This document shows positions 28,366 to 37,525 of a stretch of 64,000 bases of DNA, piece after piece. The position numbers were made by a program, and so were the translations under genes. The stretch is taken from assembly GCA_963798805.1 (NCBI GenBank), contig CAWCVC010000002.1:62001-126000 (forward strand), read 5' to 3'. Position 1 is the stretch's first letter, and each line of letters starts with the position of its first letter. This DNA is from CAVZCK01 sp963798805. Lineage in GTDB: Bacteria > Pseudomonadota > Alphaproteobacteria > Rhizobiales > Rhodomicrobiaceae. Below the pieces are notes generated by a model, which searched no databases, was not told the origin of the DNA, and saw nothing but the letters and a program-made list of their open reading frames with translations.

Positions 28366-30177
28366 TCAACTTCCGCTCTTATGGCTCAACGTCCAGACAT
28401 AGGCGGCGACCGCCTTGATCTCCGAACGGGTGAGCTGCCCGCCGCCCATCGCCGGCATCGGGCTTCTGTAATTCTTCGGCTTGGGCACGCCGTTTTTTGT
28501 GATCTTGGCAATGGAATCCGCGCTGCCGTCGCCCAACAGCCATTTGCCGTCAGTGAGATCCGGCCCGAGCGGCGTCCCTCCGCCATTCGTCCCATGACAT
28601 CCGACACAGGCCGCGTTGCCGACCTGGCCGTGATAGATGCGGCCGCCAAGCGCGACTTCGGCGGGTGTTGCTCCAGGAGGCGGCGACGCCTGACCGGCGG
28701 CTTCGCGGCCGGCCTGCGGATTGATGCCCTCGGGCGGCGCGGCGTTGGCACCGGAATTCCGCTCGCTGTTCCCGGCCGCTGGCGCGGCTTCGATCCCAGC
28801 CGTGGCACTGCCCTGATAGGTGACCCGGTAGATGCGTCCGTGCTGATCGTCCGAGATATAAAGCGCGCCGCCCGGTCCCATTGCCAGGCCGGAAGGCCGG
28901 TGCGTGGCACTGCCCGGCTCCTTGTGTCCTCCGGCAAAGCCATCAGCAAAGACGACGTGCTTTCCGGACGCCTTCCCATCCTGAAGCGGCTGGAACACCA
29001 CATTGTAGCCGCCCTGCGGGAAAGGAGCGCGGTTCCAGGAGCCGTGGAAGGCGATAAAGGCGCCGCCGCGATAGGCGGACGGGAACTGTTTGCCCTCATA
29101 AATCAGAAGATCGTTCGGCGCCCAATGCGCAGGGAATGCAGCGACCGGAGCGCGCTTCTGGGCGCATCGCCCGACTTTCTTGCCGCCGTCGCCGCCATAT
29201 TCCGGGGCGAGGACCAGCTTCTGCTGCGTCAGGTCGAAATAGCAATAGGGCCAGCCGAAATCGGCGCCGCTTTCGAGCTGAACCAGCTCCTCTGCCGGTT
29301 CGTTGGGGCCCTCCTTCGGCGCGTAGAGCTTCGGCCAGTTCTGGTGGAGCTGGTCGCGGCCATGCTGAGTTGCAAAGATCCGGCCGGCGGAGTCGAAATC
29401 GATGCCTTCGCCATTACGCAGGCCCGTCGCGAAGCGCTCGGCGGCCGAGAATTTCTGGCCGGTCTTATTCGCGTCGTACCGCCAGATGCCGGCGCGTGTC
29501 TTCAGCTCCGTGCAGGGATCGATTCCGGGCGAGCCTGCGACGCGGTTCTTAACCTGGCAGGAATTTGTCGCCGAGCCCAGATCGACATAGAGATTGCCCT
29601 TCGCATCGATCCTGAAGGGATGCATGGGATGGTCGCCGGTGAGCGGCAATCCGGAGACGATGGTCTCGGCCTTGCCGGTCGGGGTGATCGCGCCCGAGGG
29701 GAGCGCATAGCGGACGATGCGATGATTGGTTTCCGCGTAAAGCCTGCCATTATACAGCGCGATGCCGGTTCCGCCGTGATCGCCCTCGCTGACGCCGGGT
29801 CCAAAGCGCTTCTTCACATTGGCTTTGCCATTGCCGTTGGTGTCCTGGAGCGCGACAAGGAAGCCTCCAGAAGGGACCTTGCCATTGCCGTAATAACGGC
29901 CGCTCCAAGTATTGACATAGACGACACCATCAGGCGCGACCACGAGGTGCCGAGCGTGCCCGATCTTGTCGGCGAAGACGGTCGCGCAGAAGCCGGCCGG
30001 CAGAGACAGCCCGGCATTGTTGTCCGGGCGGCGCTTTGAGCCTGCATCGTCGGCCGTATCGGCTTGCTGGGCGGCGAGAGGCGAAGCCATTGCGAGCAGC
30101 AGGGCGGCAGCGATGGCACCGCGCCTGCCGATCCGGACCGCCTCCGCGGCGCTGCCGTCGTTCGGGATTCTCCTCAT
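28366..30177 (-). CDS. Sugar dehydrogenase (sorbosone type) fused to cytochrome c, periplasmic
   Basis: A 603-residue exported quinohaemoprotein. A twin-arginine-like start (GRRGAIAAALLLAMASPLA) directs it out of the cytoplasm. Residues about 45-440 are the beta-propeller (LPAGFCATVFADKIGHARHL, VAPDGVVYVNTWSGRYYGNG, GLPLTGDHPMHPFRID, TGLRNGEGIDFD, FGWPYCYFDLTQ, SGLAMGPGGALYISDDQHGRIYRVTY). After a linker there is a cytochrome c domain with CVGCH near 520 and MPAMGG as distal Met. Intramolecular electron transfer from sugar oxidation to haem is implied. A perfect EcfG-type promoter lies 42 bases before the chosen ATG (30177), which has AGGAA upstream; an earlier ATG would not. Confidence 0.88.
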   Translation of the reverse strand: MRRIPNDGSAAEAVRIGRRGAIAAALLLAMASPLAAQQADTADDAGSKRRPDNNAGLSLPAGFCATVFADKIGHARHLVVAPDGVVYVNTWSGRYYGNGKVPSGGFLVALQDTNGNGKANVKKRFGPGVSEGDHGGTGIALYNGRLYAETNHRIVRYALPSGAITPTGKAETIVSGLPLTGDHPMHPFRIDAKGNLYVDLGSATNSCQVKNRVAGSPGIDPCTELKTRAGIWRYDANKTGQKFSAAERFATGLRNGEGIDFDSAGRIFATQHGRDQLHQNWPKLYAPKEGPNEPAEELVQLESGADFGWPYCYFDLTQQKLVLAPEYGGDGGKKVGRCAQKRAPVAAFPAHWAPNDLLIYEGKQFPSAYRGGAFIAFHGSWNRAPFPQGGYNVVFQPLQDGKASGKHVVFADGFAGGHKEPGSATHRPSGLAMGPGGALYISDDQHGRIYRVTYQGSATAGIEAAPAAGNSERNSGANAAPPEGINPQAGREAAGQASPPPGATPAEVALGGRIYHGQVGNAACVGCHGTNGGGTPLGPDLTDGKWLLGDGSADSIAKITKNGVPKPKNYRSPMPAMGGGQLTRSEIKAVAAYVWTLSHKSGS

Positions 30178-30218
30178 ATCGATCATTCCTGTCTGGATGC
30201 GCAAAGCCTTGCGGCGCC

Positions 30219-30243
30219 AACGGCGCTCGGCCGACAATGTTCC
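30219..30243 (-). promoter_or_regulatory. EcfG-type promoter of the sugar dehydrogenase-cytochrome gene (GGAAC-N16-CGTT)
   Basis: On the minus strand GGAAC (30243-30239), 16 bases, CGTT (30222-30219): exact match, 42 bases upstream of the ATG at 30177. Confidence 0.75.
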
Positions 30244-30379
30244 GAGAATGCGCGCGGCGCGCATGGCGGATCTGCAGGGAGGAAAGCTCTTGCGCAGCCA
30301 ATTGCCGCTCAGCGACTATGCTGGGCGAGGGCACCGGTTGCAGGAGTGCCCGGAAAGATCAGCAAGGGAGTCCGCAATC

Positions 30380-30952
30380 ATGGAAAACTCTGTCAGCACG
30401 CCTGACTGGTCGCAGATCCCGGCCCCGGCCGATGACGGCGCGGCCCGGCACCTCATCGGTCTTTCGCTCCCATCGGTGCCGCTTCAGGCGACGAATGGCT
30501 CCACGGTCGATCTGGCAGCGCTGAGGGGCCTGACGGTTGTCTATGCCTATCCTCGCACCGGCCAGCCCGGCGTCGACAATCCGGATGGCTGGGACATGAT
30601 CCCCGGCGCGCGCGGCTGCACGCCGCAGTCCTGCGGCTTCCGTGACCACTTCGCCGAGTTGAAGGCCCTCGGCGTCGATCACCTTTTCGGGCTGTCTACG
30701 CAGGACACCGCCTATCAGTCCGAGGCCGCCGAGCGTTTGCATCTGCCGTTCCCGCTCATTTCCGATGAGCAGCTTCGCCTGACGAAAGCGCTGGCCCTGC
30801 CCATCTTCACCACATCCGGCATGACGCTCCTCACGCGCATGACGCTGATGATCCAGGACGGTCGGATCGAGCATGTGCTCTACCCGGTATTTCCGCCCGA
30901 CCGGAACGCCGCCGATGTGGTCGAATGGCTATCGCAGAGACGGAAATCCTGA
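30380..30952 (+). CDS. Peroxiredoxin (AhpC/TSA-redoxin family, BCP/PrxQ-like)
   Basis: A 190-residue cytoplasmic thioredoxin-fold protein. Residues 24-50 carry the redoxin start (LIGLSLPSVPLQATNGSTVDLAAL) and the active region reads PGARGCTPQSCGFRDH, with Cys80 as the likely peroxidatic Cys and Cys85 five residues later as the resolving one, the CxxxxC arrangement of PrxQ/BCP-type enzymes. It would reduce peroxides with thioredoxin or glutathione partners. GGGAG lies 9 bases before the ATG. Divergent from the sugar dehydrogenase gene, converging on bacA. Confidence 0.85.
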   Translation: MENSVSTPDWSQIPAPADDGAARHLIGLSLPSVPLQATNGSTVDLAALRGLTVVYAYPRTGQPGVDNPDGWDMIPGARGCTPQSCGFRDHFAELKALGVDHLFGLSTQDTAYQSEAAERLHLPFPLISDEQLRLTKALALPIFTTSGMTLLTRMTLMIQDGRIEHVLYPVFPPDRNAADVVEWLSQRRKS

Positions 30953-30988
30953 ACGCGTCCGGCCTGCAATAACTCTCGGTCCGAGTCG

Positions 30989-32272
30989 TCATATCTTCGG
31001 GGCGCTCGGCTCCATCTCGCGTTCGATATCGGGCAGCGGCTCATCGTGCAGCGTCGCCTCGAATGCGCGCAGCCGCTTGTAGATCGAGAGCAGCTCGACA
31101 ATCGTGGTCCATGAGTTGACGAGATATTGGAACGAGGTCTCGACCCGTCCAAAAGCGCGCACAATCTGCTGCATGATGCCGAGCGTGATGCCGCCGGCCA
31201 CGATTGTCGGCGCGAGCGCGACATAGGGCACCAGAACGCTGGCTTGCAGATAGCCGTAGCGGAAAATGTTGAAGTAGAGATAGTTGAGATAGAGGCGGAA
31301 ATAGTTCGCCCGCACATTGCGGAACAGCGCCGCAAGGGTGGGCGGCTGCGCGCGGTTGGCTTCGTCCTCGCCGAGGACGAGCTCCTTGCGGTAGGCGGCC
31401 TCCACACGCTGGTTGCGGAATTCGAGGCCGGGGAGCCGGATGCCGGCGAGCGCGAGCAGCCCCGTGCCGAAGACTGACCAGACCAGCGCGACGATGACGA
31501 GCGCCTGCGGCACCACGCCGATGATAGGCAGGTCTCTCACATGAACCGACAACCCCCAAAGGATCGGCAGGAAGGCGATCAGCGTCATGAGCGAGTTGAT
31601 GAGGCTGATACCGAGGCTCTCCATGACGCTGGCGAAGCGCATGGTGTCTTCCTGGATGCGCTGAGAGGCACCCTCGATATTGCGCAACCTTGACCAGTTC
31701 TCGACATAATAGTCGTTCATGGCCGTCCGCCAGCGGAAGATGTAATGGCTGACGATGAAGCCGTTGAGCACGGCAACGCCGACATAGACGAAGGCGATGC
31801 TGGCGAAGGTCGCAAGCTGGCCATAGAAGCTGGTGGTAGTGACGCTGCCCGGCTTGCCGAGCGCCTGCTGCACCATATTGTAGAAGGTGCCGAACCAGTT
31901 GTTGATCATCACGTCGAGCTGCACCTGGAACCAGGTGACAAAGATGATGATTGCCGAGGTCACGACCGACCACCAGAACCAGCGGTTCGCCCCGAACCGC
32001 CCCCACAGAGCGCAGAAGATCGCTCCGGCGACGATCATGTACTGGTAAAGCCAGACATCGCGGGCGATGAGAATTGCGGCCCGGTAGGCGGCCTGCTGCG
32101 CAGCGTTCGCGTCTGCCGCCAATGTAGGATAGCCATAGCCGATCAGCCAGCCGAGGCTTAGCGACGGCCCCATATCGCGGACGATCGCATACCAGAGCGC
32201 CATTGCCAGCCCGCTCCACAGAATGGCGGAGGAAAACAGAAGCTTCGGTTGGGGAAAAAATGAGGAAAACAC
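30989..32272 (-). CDS. bacA: SbmA/BacA-like inner-membrane peptide transporter
   Basis: A 427-residue membrane protein of the SbmA/BacA family, which imports antimicrobial peptides and related compounds using the proton gradient. Visible segments: FFPQPKLLFSSAILWSGLAM, FWWSVVTSAIIIFVTWFQVQ, the NNWFGTFYNMVQQAL loop, FRWRTAMNDYYVENWSRLRNIEGASQRIQED, then further helices and ESLGISLINSLMTLIAFLPI and the GGITLGIMQQIVRAFGRVETSFQY region. About seven or eight membrane helices are visible. In rhizobia BacA is needed to survive host cysteine-rich peptides and affects very-long-chain fatty acid modification of lipid A; which role applies here is unknown. Length fits the family. Confidence 0.88.
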   Translation of the reverse strand: MFSSFFPQPKLLFSSAILWSGLAMALWYAIVRDMGPSLSLGWLIGYGYPTLAADANAAQQAAYRAAILIARDVWLYQYMIVAGAIFCALWGRFGANRWFWWSVVTSAIIIFVTWFQVQLDVMINNWFGTFYNMVQQALGKPGSVTTTSFYGQLATFASIAFVYVGVAVLNGFIVSHYIFRWRTAMNDYYVENWSRLRNIEGASQRIQEDTMRFASVMESLGISLINSLMTLIAFLPILWGLSVHVRDLPIIGVVPQALVIVALVWSVFGTGLLALAGIRLPGLEFRNQRVEAAYRKELVLGEDEANRAQPPTLAALFRNVRANYFRLYLNYLYFNIFRYGYLQASVLVPYVALAPTIVAGGITLGIMQQIVRAFGRVETSFQYLVNSWTTIVELLSIYKRLRAFEATLHDEPLPDIEREMEPSAPKI

Positions 32273-32448
32273 AGGACTTCTGCCTCGTTGTTACGCCTTG
32301 CAGCGCCTTATCTTTGTGCAGGTACGGTGGCCGATCAGCAGCATTCGCGCAAGCGGGGTGCGGCGCTGCCGACAGCTTTTATCTCGAAATGACAGCGTTT
32401 TAGTGGTGCCGCGAAGATCTCCAAGGCCGTTCCGAGCCGCTTTGCAAG

Positions 32449-32682
32449 CTACTTCGCCGGCTGTGAGCTTTGCAACAGACGGACGGTCGGACAGCGCACG
32501 TCATTGCAGAAACACCCGCCCATCGCCAAACCGAGGAGTTGCGCGCCGTTGAAGCCGAGGCCGAGACCCCCGGCCTTGCCTTGCAGACGGTCGGCCACGA
32601 TCGCATGAGCGCCGGCCCAGCCCAACGCTGCTTGGGTTCCCTCGACATTTCGCAATTCCACGATTGCGGAGACCATTGCCAT
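32449..32682 (-). pseudogene. OsmC family protein, 3'-truncated remnant
   Basis: The 77-codon frame opens like an OsmC/Ohr-type protein: VSAIVELRNVEGTQAALGWAGAHAIVAD, then KAGGLGLGFNGAQLLGLAMGGCFCND, where the Cys of GCFCND is the conserved reactive-Cys region. Just after this the frame runs into unrelated residues and stops; the C-terminal half (about 80 residues, including the second conserved Cys) is not found in any frame before bacA. It is therefore a truncated copy. OsmC proteins reduce organic hydroperoxides. Confidence 0.7.
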
Positions 32683-32921
32683 TCGACCTCGCGACGCGGT
32701 GTCGCACCATGATTTCCGCTGAGCTTATAGGAGGTCCGGCGCGTGCAGCAACGGCTTCGATTAGCCGCCATATTCGACCGGGGCGCATCCAAAGGTACGC
32801 GCAAATCGGCCTCGAAAACCTTTGAAAACCAAGGCCATCTCGGCAATTCAGCCGGCCGAGGAAGCCTGACACGAAACTTTGTCGAAGCAGATGATCAAAA
32901 ATAACATGATGATCTTTGTTT

Positions 32922-32938
32922 CATACTGAAACAGTATG
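32922..32938. promoter_or_regulatory. Inverted repeat CATACTG-AAA-CAGTATG upstream of flp
   Basis: A perfect 7-base inverted repeat with 3-base centre in an unusually AT-rich stretch (32885-33000), 60 bases before the flp pilin start. The size and symmetry suit a dimeric repressor or activator site, or a short hairpin. The rest of the 315-base gap 32683-32997 shows no gene. Confidence 0.45.
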
Positions 32939-32997
32939 CCATCGAATATTGACCTTCAATTTTGAGGTTAATTTAAGATCCTGCGCATATTCAATTT

Positions 32998-33225
32998 ATG
33001 TTGCGTGTTAGTAAAAGGACTAAAACCTTGCTTAGACTCTCAAAATCGGCCGCCCACTGGTTGAAGCTGCATGACGAACAGGGCGTCACCGCTATCGAAT
33101 ACGGCCTGATCGCAGCCTTGATCGCGCTCTCGATCATTGTCGGCGTCGGCCTTGTCGGAACCAACCTGGGCACGCTGTTCAACAACATCGCCGGCAATCT
33201 GGTCGCCCCCGGTGGTGGTGGCTGA
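32998..33225 (+). CDS. Flp/Fap type IVb pilin
   Basis: A 75-residue pilin precursor, major subunit of the Tad pilus. The leader ends in HDEQG and cleavage is expected before VTAIEYGLIAALIALSIIVG, the hydrophobic helix that carries the characteristic Glu (GxxxxEY: E at position 5 of the mature form, followed by Tyr). The C-terminus is short and Gly-rich. Preceded by an AT-rich region with an inverted repeat, and followed by cpaA, cpaB, cpaE, cpaF, tadB and tadC. Confidence 0.93.
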   Translation: MLRVSKRTKTLLRLSKSAAHWLKLHDEQGVTAIEYGLIAALIALSIIVGVGLVGTNLGTLFNNIAGNLVAPGGGG

Positions 33226-33326
33226 TACAGCCTTCTGCGATGGAAGCTGGCGGCGCCGACCCTTGATCCGTGACGGCGTCGGAGCGGGTTGACCGCAGGT
33301 CTGTGCACCTCGCCGGGATGGGACCG

Positions 33327-33902
33327 ATGATCTTTCACGTCCTCCATGCGGTGCTTTGGGCGGTGCCTGTTGCGGCACTCCTGGCGAGCGCATGGACGGA
33401 CCTGAAGGACCGCATCATTCCGAATGAACTGGTGGTGCTGGTCGCGTTGAGCGGCCTGGGCCTCGGTCTTCTGCTTAGGCCGGATGCGATCTGGATCAGC
33501 CTGCTTGCCGCCGTGCTCGTGCTGCTCGTGCTGGGCCTCGCGGCTCATTTCGGCATGATGGGCGGCGGTGACGTCAAGCTGATCAGCGCGGCAACGCTGT
33601 TGGTTCCGCCCGGATATATCGCTCAGCTCATCGTCTTCATCGCCCTTGCGGGCGGACTTCTGAGCGCCGGCTATTTTCTCGCGCGCCGCATGGTCGGGAA
33701 CCGACCTGTCGGGCGATCGCTGCTGTCCGCCGAGGCCGCTGAGAGGGATCGCTGGGGGCCGGGGGGATGGGTCTCCAATGAACGCGCAAGGATCGCTGCG
33801 GGCGGTCCTATGCCTTATGCGCTGGCCATTGTCGGCGGTGTCGCCATCACGCTCGCGGGAGAGCTTTCACGATGTCTGTCCGCAAACTTCTGCTCCTTCT
33901 AG
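33327..33902 (+). CDS. cpaA: Prepilin peptidase CpaA/TadV (type A24 aspartic protease)
   Basis: A 191-residue membrane protease that cleaves the Flp prepilin leader. The two catalytic Asp are seen in SAWTDLKDRIIPN and in the GxGD motif MMGGGDVKLI. Several hydrophobic helices fit the small A24 peptidases. The ATG at 33327 is preferred, with GGGATGGGA just before it; an ATG at 33318 and an upstream frame are possible. The 3' end overlaps cpaB by 31 bases, so the two are co-translated. Confidence 0.9.
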   Translation: MIFHVLHAVLWAVPVAALLASAWTDLKDRIIPNELVVLVALSGLGLGLLLRPDAIWISLLAAVLVLLVLGLAAHFGMMGGGDVKLISAATLLVPPGYIAQLIVFIALAGGLLSAGYFLARRMVGNRPVGRSLLSAEAAERDRWGPGGWVSNERARIAAGGPMPYALAIVGGVAITLAGELSRCLSANFCSF

Positions 33903-34855
33903 GCATCGTTTTCGTGATCGCCGGCCTATGGCTGGCCGTCATCTGGGTCAAAGGCGTCTCGGTGCACACCGCACAGACCGCACAGCAGCCACAGAACCGC
34001 CCCGCGCTGCTTGCCGCGCTGCACCCCCTCCCTTCGGGCACGCTGCTGCGCGAGGGTGATATCGGCTGGAAGGAGATCCCCGCCGGACAGGTGGCCCACC
34101 CGGGACAGCTCCTGCGCGGCGAGGTGTCGGAGAGCGAATTCCTCGGCGCGATCACCCGGCGCGATTTCGCGGAAGGCGAGCCGCTCCTGGCCAGCGAACT
34201 GGTCAAGCCGAGCGACCGACGCTTCCTCGCCGCCGTGCTCCAGCCCGGCCACCGGGCGGTTTCGATCTCGGTCGATGCGCCGCAAAGCTCATCCGGGCTG
34301 GTGCTGCCGGGGGACCATGTCGATGTCATCCTGACGCAGAACTTCGGCGACAACATCGCCACCATTGCCTATCGCTCCGCCGGCGAGACCGTGCTGCACA
34401 ATGTGCGCGTCGTCGCGGTGGATCAATCGCTCGGAACGCAGGCGAAAGCGCCCGCAAAAGTCGGCGTCGCGGGCGCGGACACGCGCGTGCCCAAGACCAT
34501 CACGCTGGAGCTGAGCGAACGCCAGGCGCAGATGCTGTTTGTCGCCGTGCAGCTCGGCAAGCTGCAATTGGCGGTACGCCCGCTCGAAGGCTCCGGGGCG
34601 GCGCGCGTCGAGGAGGCGCGTCAGCAAGCGCCGACATGGGCGGCCGATGTCTCGAAGGCCATTGCCGAGATCGGCAGCAGAGAGATCGGGAATAAGCGGC
34701 GGGGAGGCGCGGAGAAGGAGACGGCTCAAATGGCCAAGAGCGACAAGCAGCTAATGGCCAAGAGCGACATGGGGGTCCGGCAATTGCTGCCTGCATCGTC
34801 TGGCAGCACGCTCGAACACCTGGTGCGCTATCCGCCGCCATATGCGGCGCGTTGA
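33872..34855 (+). CDS. cpaB: Tad pilus assembly protein CpaB/RcpC
   Basis: A 327-residue periplasmic protein with an N-terminal membrane anchor (LLLLLGIVFVIAGLWLAVIW). A SAF domain (LHPLPSGTLLREGDIGWKEIP) precedes the RcpC/CpaB region with SVDAPQSSSGLVLPGDHVDVILTQN, which is thought to work with the outer-membrane secretin. The C-terminal 70 residues are Lys/Gln-rich and variable. Second step in the plus-strand Tad block, overlapping cpaA. Confidence 0.92.
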   Translation: MSVRKLLLLLGIVFVIAGLWLAVIWVKGVSVHTAQTAQQPQNRPALLAALHPLPSGTLLREGDIGWKEIPAGQVAHPGQLLRGEVSESEFLGAITRRDFAEGEPLLASELVKPSDRRFLAAVLQPGHRAVSISVDAPQSSSGLVLPGDHVDVILTQNFGDNIATIAYRSAGETVLHNVRVVAVDQSLGTQAKAPAKVGVAGADTRVPKTITLELSERQAQMLFVAVQLGKLQLAVRPLEGSGAARVEEARQQAPTWAADVSKAIAEIGSREIGNKRRGGAEKETAQMAKSDKQLMAKSDMGVRQLLPASSGSTLEHLVRYPPPYAAR

Positions 34856-34906
34856 GCCGGGGCCCGCCATGAACCCGACACGCTTTTTCACCGAAGGCAC
34901 TGGGTG

Positions 34907-36115
34907 ATGGGTACGGTCAGCACCTTGTCGGTGCGCGCCGGCTCCGACGCCTCAATGCGCGTCAGGGTCTTCGTCAACGACCAGGATTCCGAGGGCGTCA
35001 TCCGCCAGGCGCTCGGGGATCTCGGCATCGAGGATTTCACGACCACCACCGGCAATGTGGCAACCGCAACGACGCTCCTTGCCAAGCAACCGTCGCCACG
35101 GCTCCTGATCGTCGACATTTCCGGCGTAGGCGACCAGGTCGCAAGCATTCAGGATCTGGCGGAAGTCTGCGAGCCCGGCGTTGGAGTCGTGGCGATCGGC
35201 GACAGCAACGACATTTCGCTCTATCGCCAGTTGAAGCATGCGGGGGTGGTCGAATATTTCTTCAAGCCTCTCATCCGCGATCAGGTCGCCCGCTCCTGCA
35301 ATGATGTGCTGACCGAACGCGTCGATCAGCCCAGCCTGTTCGGCGGCAAGCTGCTTTTCGTCCTCGGTGTGCGGGGAGGCGTCGGCGCCACCACGCTTGC
35401 GACCAACGCCGCATGGTATCTCTCAGAGGTCAGGCAGCGCTGGAGCATGCTGCTCGACCTCGATCTGCAGTGTGGCGACGCCGCATTGCTGTTCGATGTG
35501 GCGCCGGGCCAGGCGCTGCGCGAGGCGTTCGAGCGCCCGGAACGCGTCGACAAGCTGTTTCTGGAGCGAGGCGCGATCCATGTCAGCAAGCGTCTCAATC
35601 TACTCGCCTCGCTGGAGCCCCTCAGCAGCACGGTGGAGGGCTCGGAGGCAGCTGTCCGCACGCTGCTGGAAACGCTGCTGGAAACGCTGCTCCGCCGCTA
35701 CAGGCTTGTGGTCGTCGATATGCCGGCAACCGTTGCCGAATATTTGCCCGACGTGCTACAGATGCCAAGTACCTGTGTGCTGATCGCCAATGCCAGTCTC
35801 ACCGCGGCGCGCGACATGTCGCGCTGGCGCGATCACATCGGACCGAATACGCGCGAGCGCCGGACCTTGCAGGTGCTCAATCACACCGGCGCTTATGGCG
35901 GGCTCACTGAAGCGGAGTTCACCCGCGCCTGTGGTCAGGCACCGGATGTCGTCATCGCCTACGACCGCGAGCTGGCGACGAGCGCCAATCTCGGCGTCCA
36001 GGCGATGCAGAAATGTTCGCTGTTCCGATACGGCATGATTCGCACGCTGCATGAGGTGACCGGCGAGCCGCTGGAGAAGCCGACCTCCATCTTCAGGCGG
36101 ATGTTCGGCGGATGA
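34907..36115 (+). CDS. cpaE: Tad pilus localisation ATPase CpaE/TadZ
   Basis: A 402-residue MinD/ParA-like protein. Residues about 15-130 form a receiver-like atypical N-terminal domain, followed by the ATPase domain with a deviant Walker A GVRGGVGATTLATN in which the usual signature Lys is replaced, as often in CpaE/TadZ. LLDLDLQCGDAALLFD is the switch region. It positions the secretion machine at the pole. It contains a 12-base tandem repeat encoding LLET units (35660-35692). ATGA overlap couples it to cpaF. The ATG at 34907 is preferred over the GTG one codon earlier. Confidence 0.92.
   Translation: MGTVSTLSVRAGSDASMRVRVFVNDQDSEGVIRQALGDLGIEDFTTTTGNVATATTLLAKQPSPRLLIVDISGVGDQVASIQDLAEVCEPGVGVVAIGDSNDISLYRQLKHAGVVEYFFKPLIRDQVARSCNDVLTERVDQPSLFGGKLLFVLGVRGGVGATTLATNAAWYLSEVRQRWSMLLDLDLQCGDAALLFDVAPGQALREAFERPERVDKLFLERGAIHVSKRLNLLASLEPLSSTVEGSEAAVRTLLETLLETLLRRYRLVVVDMPATVAEYLPDVLQMPSTCVLIANASLTAARDMSRWRDHIGPNTRERRTLQVLNHTGAYGGLTEAEFTRACGQAPDVVIAYDRELATSANLGVQAMQKCSLFRYGMIRTLHEVTGEPLEKPTSIFRRMFGG
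35660..35692 (+). repeat. 12-base tandem repeat inside cpaE
   Basis: ACGCTGCTGGAA occurs twice in a row (35660-35683) followed by a partial third copy ACGCTGCTC, encoding the TLLETLLETLL helix. In-frame repeats of this kind can change copy number by slippage without breaking the frame. Confidence 0.8.
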
Positions 36116-37521
36116 CACTGCGTTTCGGACGGAAAGCGGAGACCGAAAAACCGGCAGCCGGGCCTACCCCGTCCACCGCGCCGAGCCGCGCCGAGCCGCC
36201 GACGCAGTCCGTGAAGGAGATCGCGGCAGAAGCTGTTAAGTCGCCGCCGAGGCAACCCACCGACATCATCCGTGACCAGGTTCTGCTGCGCATCGAGCCC
36301 ATGGAGGCGGTGCGCCTGAACAAGGGCGAGCTGACGATCTTCGTCAATTCGCTGGTGGCGCTGATTGCCGGCGAGCGCAAGCTGCTCTTGAACCAGGAAG
36401 AGCAGGACAAGCTTGCCGTCGCCATCGTCGATGAGATGATCGGTCTCGGCCCGATCGAGCCGCTGCTTGCCGACCCGACCGTGTCCGACATCCTGATCAA
36501 CGGCGCCAATCAGATCTATGCGGAGCGGAAGGGCAAGCTTGAGCTGACCAAACTGCATTTCCGCCACAACGCGCACGTTCTCCATGTGGCGCAGCGCATC
36601 GCCTCCTCGATCGGGCGCAGCGTCGATGAGGCCAGTCCGATGCTGGATGCGCGCCTCGCGGACGGCAGCCGTGTCAACGTCATCATTCCGCCCTTGAGCC
36701 TTAATGGCCCGGCCATCTCGATCCGCAAATTCTCCCGGAAGATGCTCGGCTTCCAGAGCTTCGTCCAGAACGGCTCTGTTTCGCCGGCCATGGCGCGCGC
36801 CCTCGAAATCGCGGCACGCTGCCGGCTCAATGTCATCGTCTCGGGCGGTACGGGCTCGGGCAAGACCACCATGCTCAACGCGCTCTCCAGCATGATCGAC
36901 CCCGGCGAGCGCATCGTCACCATCGAGGACGCGGCCGAATTGCAGCTTCAGCAGGATCACGTCGTCCGTCTGGAGACGCGTCCGCCCAATATCGAGGGCG
37001 TCGGCCATATCGATCAGCGGGCGCTTGTCCGCAACGCGCTGCGTATGCGCCCCGACCGCATCATCATGGGTGAGTGCCGCGGCGAGGAAGCCTTCGACAT
37101 GATGCAGGCGATGAACACCGGCCATGCGGGCTCGATGTCGACCATCCACGCCAACTCCGCCCGCGACGCGCTGGCGCGCATCGAGAACATGATGCTGATG
37201 GCGAGCGCCAATCTGCCGACGAAAGCCATTCGCGGCCAGATCGCCAGCGCGATCGACATGATCGTGCACACGGAACGCATGCGCGACGGCGTGCGGCGCG
37301 TGTCCGAGATCGCCGAGGTGAGCGGCATGGAGGAGGACGTGATCACGCTCGGCGGCCTGTTTAGATTCAAGTTCAAGGGCGAGGACCAGAGCGGCAGGCT
37401 GACCGGCGTGTTCGAGGCGGCGCCGGGACGGCCGCGTTTCCTGTCGCGGATGGAATATTTCGGGCTTGCAGACGAGTTCCGGGAAACGCTCAGCGCGAGC
37501 CTGGCGGAGGGAGAGGGCTGA
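36112..37521 (+). CDS. cpaF: Tad secretion ATPase CpaF/TadA
   Basis: A 469-residue secretion ATPase of the GspE/VirB11 superfamily that powers Tad pilus assembly. N-terminal domain to about residue 230 ([27 protein letters not shown]), then the Walker [18 protein letters not shown], the Asp box [22 protein letters not shown], Walker B region [36 protein letters not shown] (split here: [27 protein letters not shown]). Length is typical. It overlaps cpaE by 4 bases and is followed closely by tadB. Confidence 0.95.
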   Translation: MTLRFGRKAETEKPAAGPTPSTAPSRAEPPTQSVKEIAAEAVKSPPRQPTDIIRDQVLLRIEPMEAVRLNKGELTIFVNSLVALIAGERKLLLNQEEQDKLAVAIVDEMIGLGPIEPLLADPTVSDILINGANQIYAERKGKLELTKLHFRHNAHVLHVAQRIASSIGRSVDEASPMLDARLADGSRVNVIIPPLSLNGPAISIRKFSRKMLGFQSFVQNGSVSPAMARALEIAARCRLNVIVSGGTGSGKTTMLNALSSMIDPGERIVTIEDAAELQLQQDHVVRLETRPPNIEGVGHIDQRALVRNALRMRPDRIIMGECRGEEAFDMMQAMNTGHAGSMSTIHANSARDALARIENMMLMASANLPTKAIRGQIASAIDMIVHTERMRDGVRRVSEIAEVSGMEEDVITLGGLFRFKFKGEDQSGRLTGVFEAAPGRPRFLSRMEYFGLADEFRETLSASLAEGEG

Positions 37522-37525
37522 GCCC

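Noticed and set aside
28108..30039. 643-codon plus-strand frame opposite the sugar dehydrogenase-cytochrome gene
   Set aside because: Shadow of a high-GC gene; the minus-strand product carries a haem site, signal peptide and propeller motifs.
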